Source: an uncultured Paenibacillus sp. (GTDB lineage: Bacteria; Bacillota; Bacilli; Paenibacillales; Paenibacillaceae). From it: 6,997 bases of DNA. Below the pieces are notes generated by a model. The model was not told the DNA's origin. It did not search any database and saw only the letters and a list, made by a program, of their open reading frames with translations. The DNA lies in the NCBI GenBank assembly GCA_937895345.1, contig CALAWP010000043.1, forward strand, positions 1 to 6,997. The letters are read 5' to 3'. Positions within the stretch are counted from its first letter, which is position 1, and every line of letters begins with the position of its first letter. This document shows positions 4,693 to 6,997 of this stretch, one piece after another. The position numbers and the translations under genes were made by a program.

Positions 4693-6997
4693 ATGATCGA
4701 TGAGCAGGAACTGCTGGATTTTATGAGAGAGACGGCGTACAAGCCGATGACGTATCAGGAGCTGGAGGGGCACTTCGGCATCGAAGGCGCCGAGGAGTTC
4801 AAGGCGCTGCTGAAGCTGCTCAACAAGCTGGAGGAAGAGGGCAAAATATTGCGCACCCGCACCGAGCGCTACGGCGTTCCGGAGCGGATGAATCTGCTGC
4901 GCGGCAAGGTGCAGGCGCATCCGAAAGGATTTGCGTTTCTGCTGCCGGACGAGGACGGCCACCCGGACGTTTATCTGCACGCCAACGATTTAAAAAGCGC
5001 GATGAACGGCGATATCGTGCTTGTTCGCATTACGTCGAAGAGCGGCGGGGGCGGACGGCTCGAGGGCGAGGTCGTTCGCATCGTGCAGCGCGCGGTAACG
5101 GAAATCGTGGGCACGTTCGAGAACCACGAATCGTATGCGTTAGTCATTCCGGACGACAAACGGATTAATCGGGATATCTTCATAGCGAAGGACGCGTTCA
5201 AGGGAGCGGTGACGGGGCAAAAGGTCGTCGTCCGCATCGTGTCGTACCCGGAAGGACGGTCGGCGGCCGAGGGCGAAGTGGTCGAAATTTTGGGGCACAA
5301 AAACGACCCCGGCGTCGATATTTTGTCCATTATCCGCAAGCACGGGCTGCCGGAAGGCTTCCCTGAGGAAGTGATGGCGGAAGCCGAAGCGGCACCCGAC
5401 GTCATTACCGAGGAGGAGATCGTGCAGCAGGGCCGGCGCGACCTGCGCGGCGAGACGATCGTCACGATCGACGGCGAGGACGCGAAAGACCTGGACGATG
5501 CGGTGCACGTAAAGCAGCTGGACAACGGCAACTATGTGCTGGGGGTCCATATCGCCGACGTCGGTTATTATGTGAAGGAAAAGTCCGCACTCGACCAAGA
5601 AGCGTACCGGCGCGGCTGCAGCGTCTATTTGACGGACCGCGTTATTCCGATGCTGCCGCATCGGCTGTCGAACGGCATCTGCTCTCTGAATCCGCAGGTG
5701 GACCGGCTGACGCTGAGCTGCGAGATGGAGTTCGACGCGCGCACGCTGAAGCGGGTGCGGCATGACGTGTTTACGAGCGTCATCCGCACGAAGGAGCGCA
5801 TGACGTATACTAACGTGCGGCGCATTCTTATGGCAACCGAAGAGGAACCGGAGACGGAGCTGAAGGAGCGTTACGCCGAGCTGCTGGACATGTTTGCGCT
5901 GATGGAGCAGCTGGCGATGCGGCTTCGCTCGAAACGGATGAAGCGGGGCGCCATCGATTTCGATTTTCAGGAATCGAAAATTATCGTCGACGAGGACGGC
6001 AAAGCGATCGACATCGTAAAGCGGGAGCGTTCGATTGCGGAGCAGATTATCGAGGAGTTCATGCTTGCGGCGAACGAAACGGTGGCGGAGCATTTCCACT
6101 GGCTTCGCGTGCCGTTTCTGTACCGGATCCATGAGGACCCGGACAGCGAGAAGCTGCTGACGTTCATGCAGTTTGCGGCGAACTTCGGTTATGTGGTGAA
6201 GGGCGGCAAGGGCAATGCCGTGCATCCGCGCGCGCTGCAGACGCTGCTGGAGGATATTCAGGGGACGAAGGAAGCGACCGTCATTTCGACGATGCTGCTT
6301 CGTTCGATGAAGCAGGCGAAATACGACGCCGAAAGCTTGGGCCACTTCGGACTGGCAGCGGAGTTCTATACGCACTTCACGTCCCCGATCCGGCGTTATC
6401 CCGATCTTGTCATTCATCGGGTGATCCGCGAGGTGCTTGAGAACGGGGGGCATTTGACGGACGCGCGGCAAGACGCGCTGGCGAAGCGGATGCCGGAAAT
6501 CGCGCAGCAGTCGTCCGAGCGGGAGCGCGTGGCGGTAGACGCCGAGCGGGATACGGAGCGGCTCAAAAAATGCGAATATATGCTGGATAAGGTCGGCGAA
6601 GAGTTCGACGGCATCATCAGCAGCGTGACGAGCTTCGGCATGTTCATCGAGCTGGAAAATTCGGTGGAAGGGCTGATCCGTCTAAGCGGCTTGACGGACG
6701 ATTATTACCACTTCCACGAAATGCACATGGTGCTGATCGGCGAGCGGACGTCGAAGGTGTACCGGATCGGCGACGAGGTGCGCGTCCGCGTGGCGCGGGT
6801 CGATATGAACGAACACAACATCGACTTCGAGATGGTGGACATGAAGCCGCGCAGCGGCTTCAAAGGCGTCGCCGACGCCGGATTCGGAGCCGGCGGCAAG
6901 CGCAAGCGCGGCGGCTACGGCCGCGGCGGCGGCGAAGCCGGCAATGGCGCTCGCGCCGGGCGCGGCGCGGAAGGCCGCGGAGGCGGCGGCGGTCCGG
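4693..6997 (+). CDS. rnr: Ribonuclease R (3'-5' exoribonuclease), 3' end beyond the window
   Basis: RNase R degrades structured RNA from the 3' end in the cytoplasm and acts in mRNA decay, rRNA quality control and trans-translation. 768 codons are visible with no stop. Domains in order: N-terminal winged helix (about 1-65), cold-shock/OB domain 1 (about 70-130), OB domain 2 (about 137-215), RNB nuclease domain (about 247-580), and S1 domain (about 635-716). Catalytic metal-binding aspartates D260, D266, D268 and D269 lie in TIDGEDAKDLDDAV with the same spacing as E. coli D272/278/280/281. Y312 matches the RNA-clamping Y324. YTHFTSPIRRYPDL at 559-572 is the conserved end of the RNB core. From 732 the chain becomes Gly/Arg-rich (19 Gly, 6 Arg and 2 Lys in 37 residues), an apparently disordered basic tail. 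The start is ATG 4693 with AGGAG 10 nt upstream. In Bacillus rnr is followed by smpB; that region is outside the window. Confidence 0.95.
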   Translation, partial: MIDEQELLDFMRETAYKPMTYQELEGHFGIEGAEEFKALLKLLNKLEEEGKILRTRTERYGVPERMNLLRGKVQAHPKGFAFLLPDEDGHPDVYLHANDLKSAMNGDIVLVRITSKSGGGGRLEGEVVRIVQRAVTEIVGTFENHESYALVIPDDKRINRDIFIAKDAFKGAVTGQKVVVRIVSYPEGRSAAEGEVVEILGHKNDPGVDILSIIRKHGLPEGFPEEVMAEAEAAPDVITEEEIVQQGRRDLRGETIVTIDGEDAKDLDDAVHVKQLDNGNYVLGVHIADVGYYVKEKSALDQEAYRRGCSVYLTDRVIPMLPHRLSNGICSLNPQVDRLTLSCEMEFDARTLKRVRHDVFTSVIRTKERMTYTNVRRILMATEEEPETELKERYAELLDMFALMEQLAMRLRSKRMKRGAIDFDFQESKIIVDEDGKAIDIVKRERSIAEQIIEEFMLAANETVAEHFHWLRVPFLYRIHEDPDSEKLLTFMQFAANFGYVVKGGKGNAVHPRALQTLLEDIQGTKEATVISTMLLRSMKQAKYDAESLGHFGLAAEFYTHFTSPIRRYPDLVIHRVIREVLENGGHLTDARQDALAKRMPEIAQQSSERERVAVDAERDTERLKKCEYMLDKVGEEFDGIISSVTSFGMFIELENSVEGLIRLSGLTDDYYHFHEMHMVLIGERTSKVYRIGDEVRVRVARVDMNEHNIDFEMVDMKPRSGFKGVADAGFGAGGKRKRGGYGRGGGEAGNGARAGRGAEGRGGGGGP

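Noticed and set aside
5140..6471. Long open frame of about 443 codons on the minus strand, antisense to rnr
   Set aside because: It is Arg/His/Gln-rich with no recognisable domain and mirrors a strongly conserved RNase R gene. High GC at codon position 3 removes stops from the antisense strand.
1..6997. Search for CRISPR arrays, tRNA or rRNA genes, toxin-antitoxin pairs and defence genes
   Set aside because: No regularly spaced direct repeats, tRNA cloverleaf, rRNA segment or small paired reading frames with their own RBS were seen.

Overview
The window looks like a chromosomal segment of a high-GC Firmicute of the Paenibacillus/Cohnella kind. This is inferred from GC-rich codon usage, strong AGGAG-type ribosome binding sites, an EcsA/EcsB ABC pair and a Gram-positive-style RNase R. 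No species can be named from the sequence alone.

Layout, left to right. Positions 1 to about 55 are the 3' end of a group II intron: the right half of domain V, then a domain VI hairpin with a bulged adenosine. The rest of the intron lies off the left edge. Positions 56-219 hold no gene. They contain an 8-bp hairpin and a strong bidirectional Rho-independent terminator. Positions 220-1191, minus strand, encode a polytopic polyprenyl-phosphate sugar-1-phosphate transferase of the MraY/WecA/TagO superfamily with two unusual motif changes. It has its own well-formed promoter at 1228-1257. Diverging from it, 1370-2472 encodes a Gfo/Idh/MocA-family oxidoreductase whose frame is broken near 2206 by an apparent one-base deletion. 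Next is an ATP-binding/permease pair, ecsA (2566-3309) and ecsB (3329-4579), 19 bp apart and probably one transcript. After a 113-bp gap, rnr (RNase R) starts at 4693 and runs off the right edge with no stop codon, ending in a Gly/Arg-rich tail.

The genes do not form one obvious pathway. The transferase would start a lipid-linked cell-wall glycopolymer, EcsAB is a membrane ABC system tied in bacilli to secretion and membrane-protease function, and RNase R is a housekeeping 3'-5' exoribonuclease. The oxidoreductase is an accessory sugar or polyol dehydrogenase candidate and may be decaying. I see no CRISPR array, tRNA, rRNA or clear novel multi-gene system. The items most worth a second look are the intron end, the degenerate motifs of the transferase, the frameshift and missing EKP lysine of the oxidoreductase, and the RG-rich tail of RNase R.
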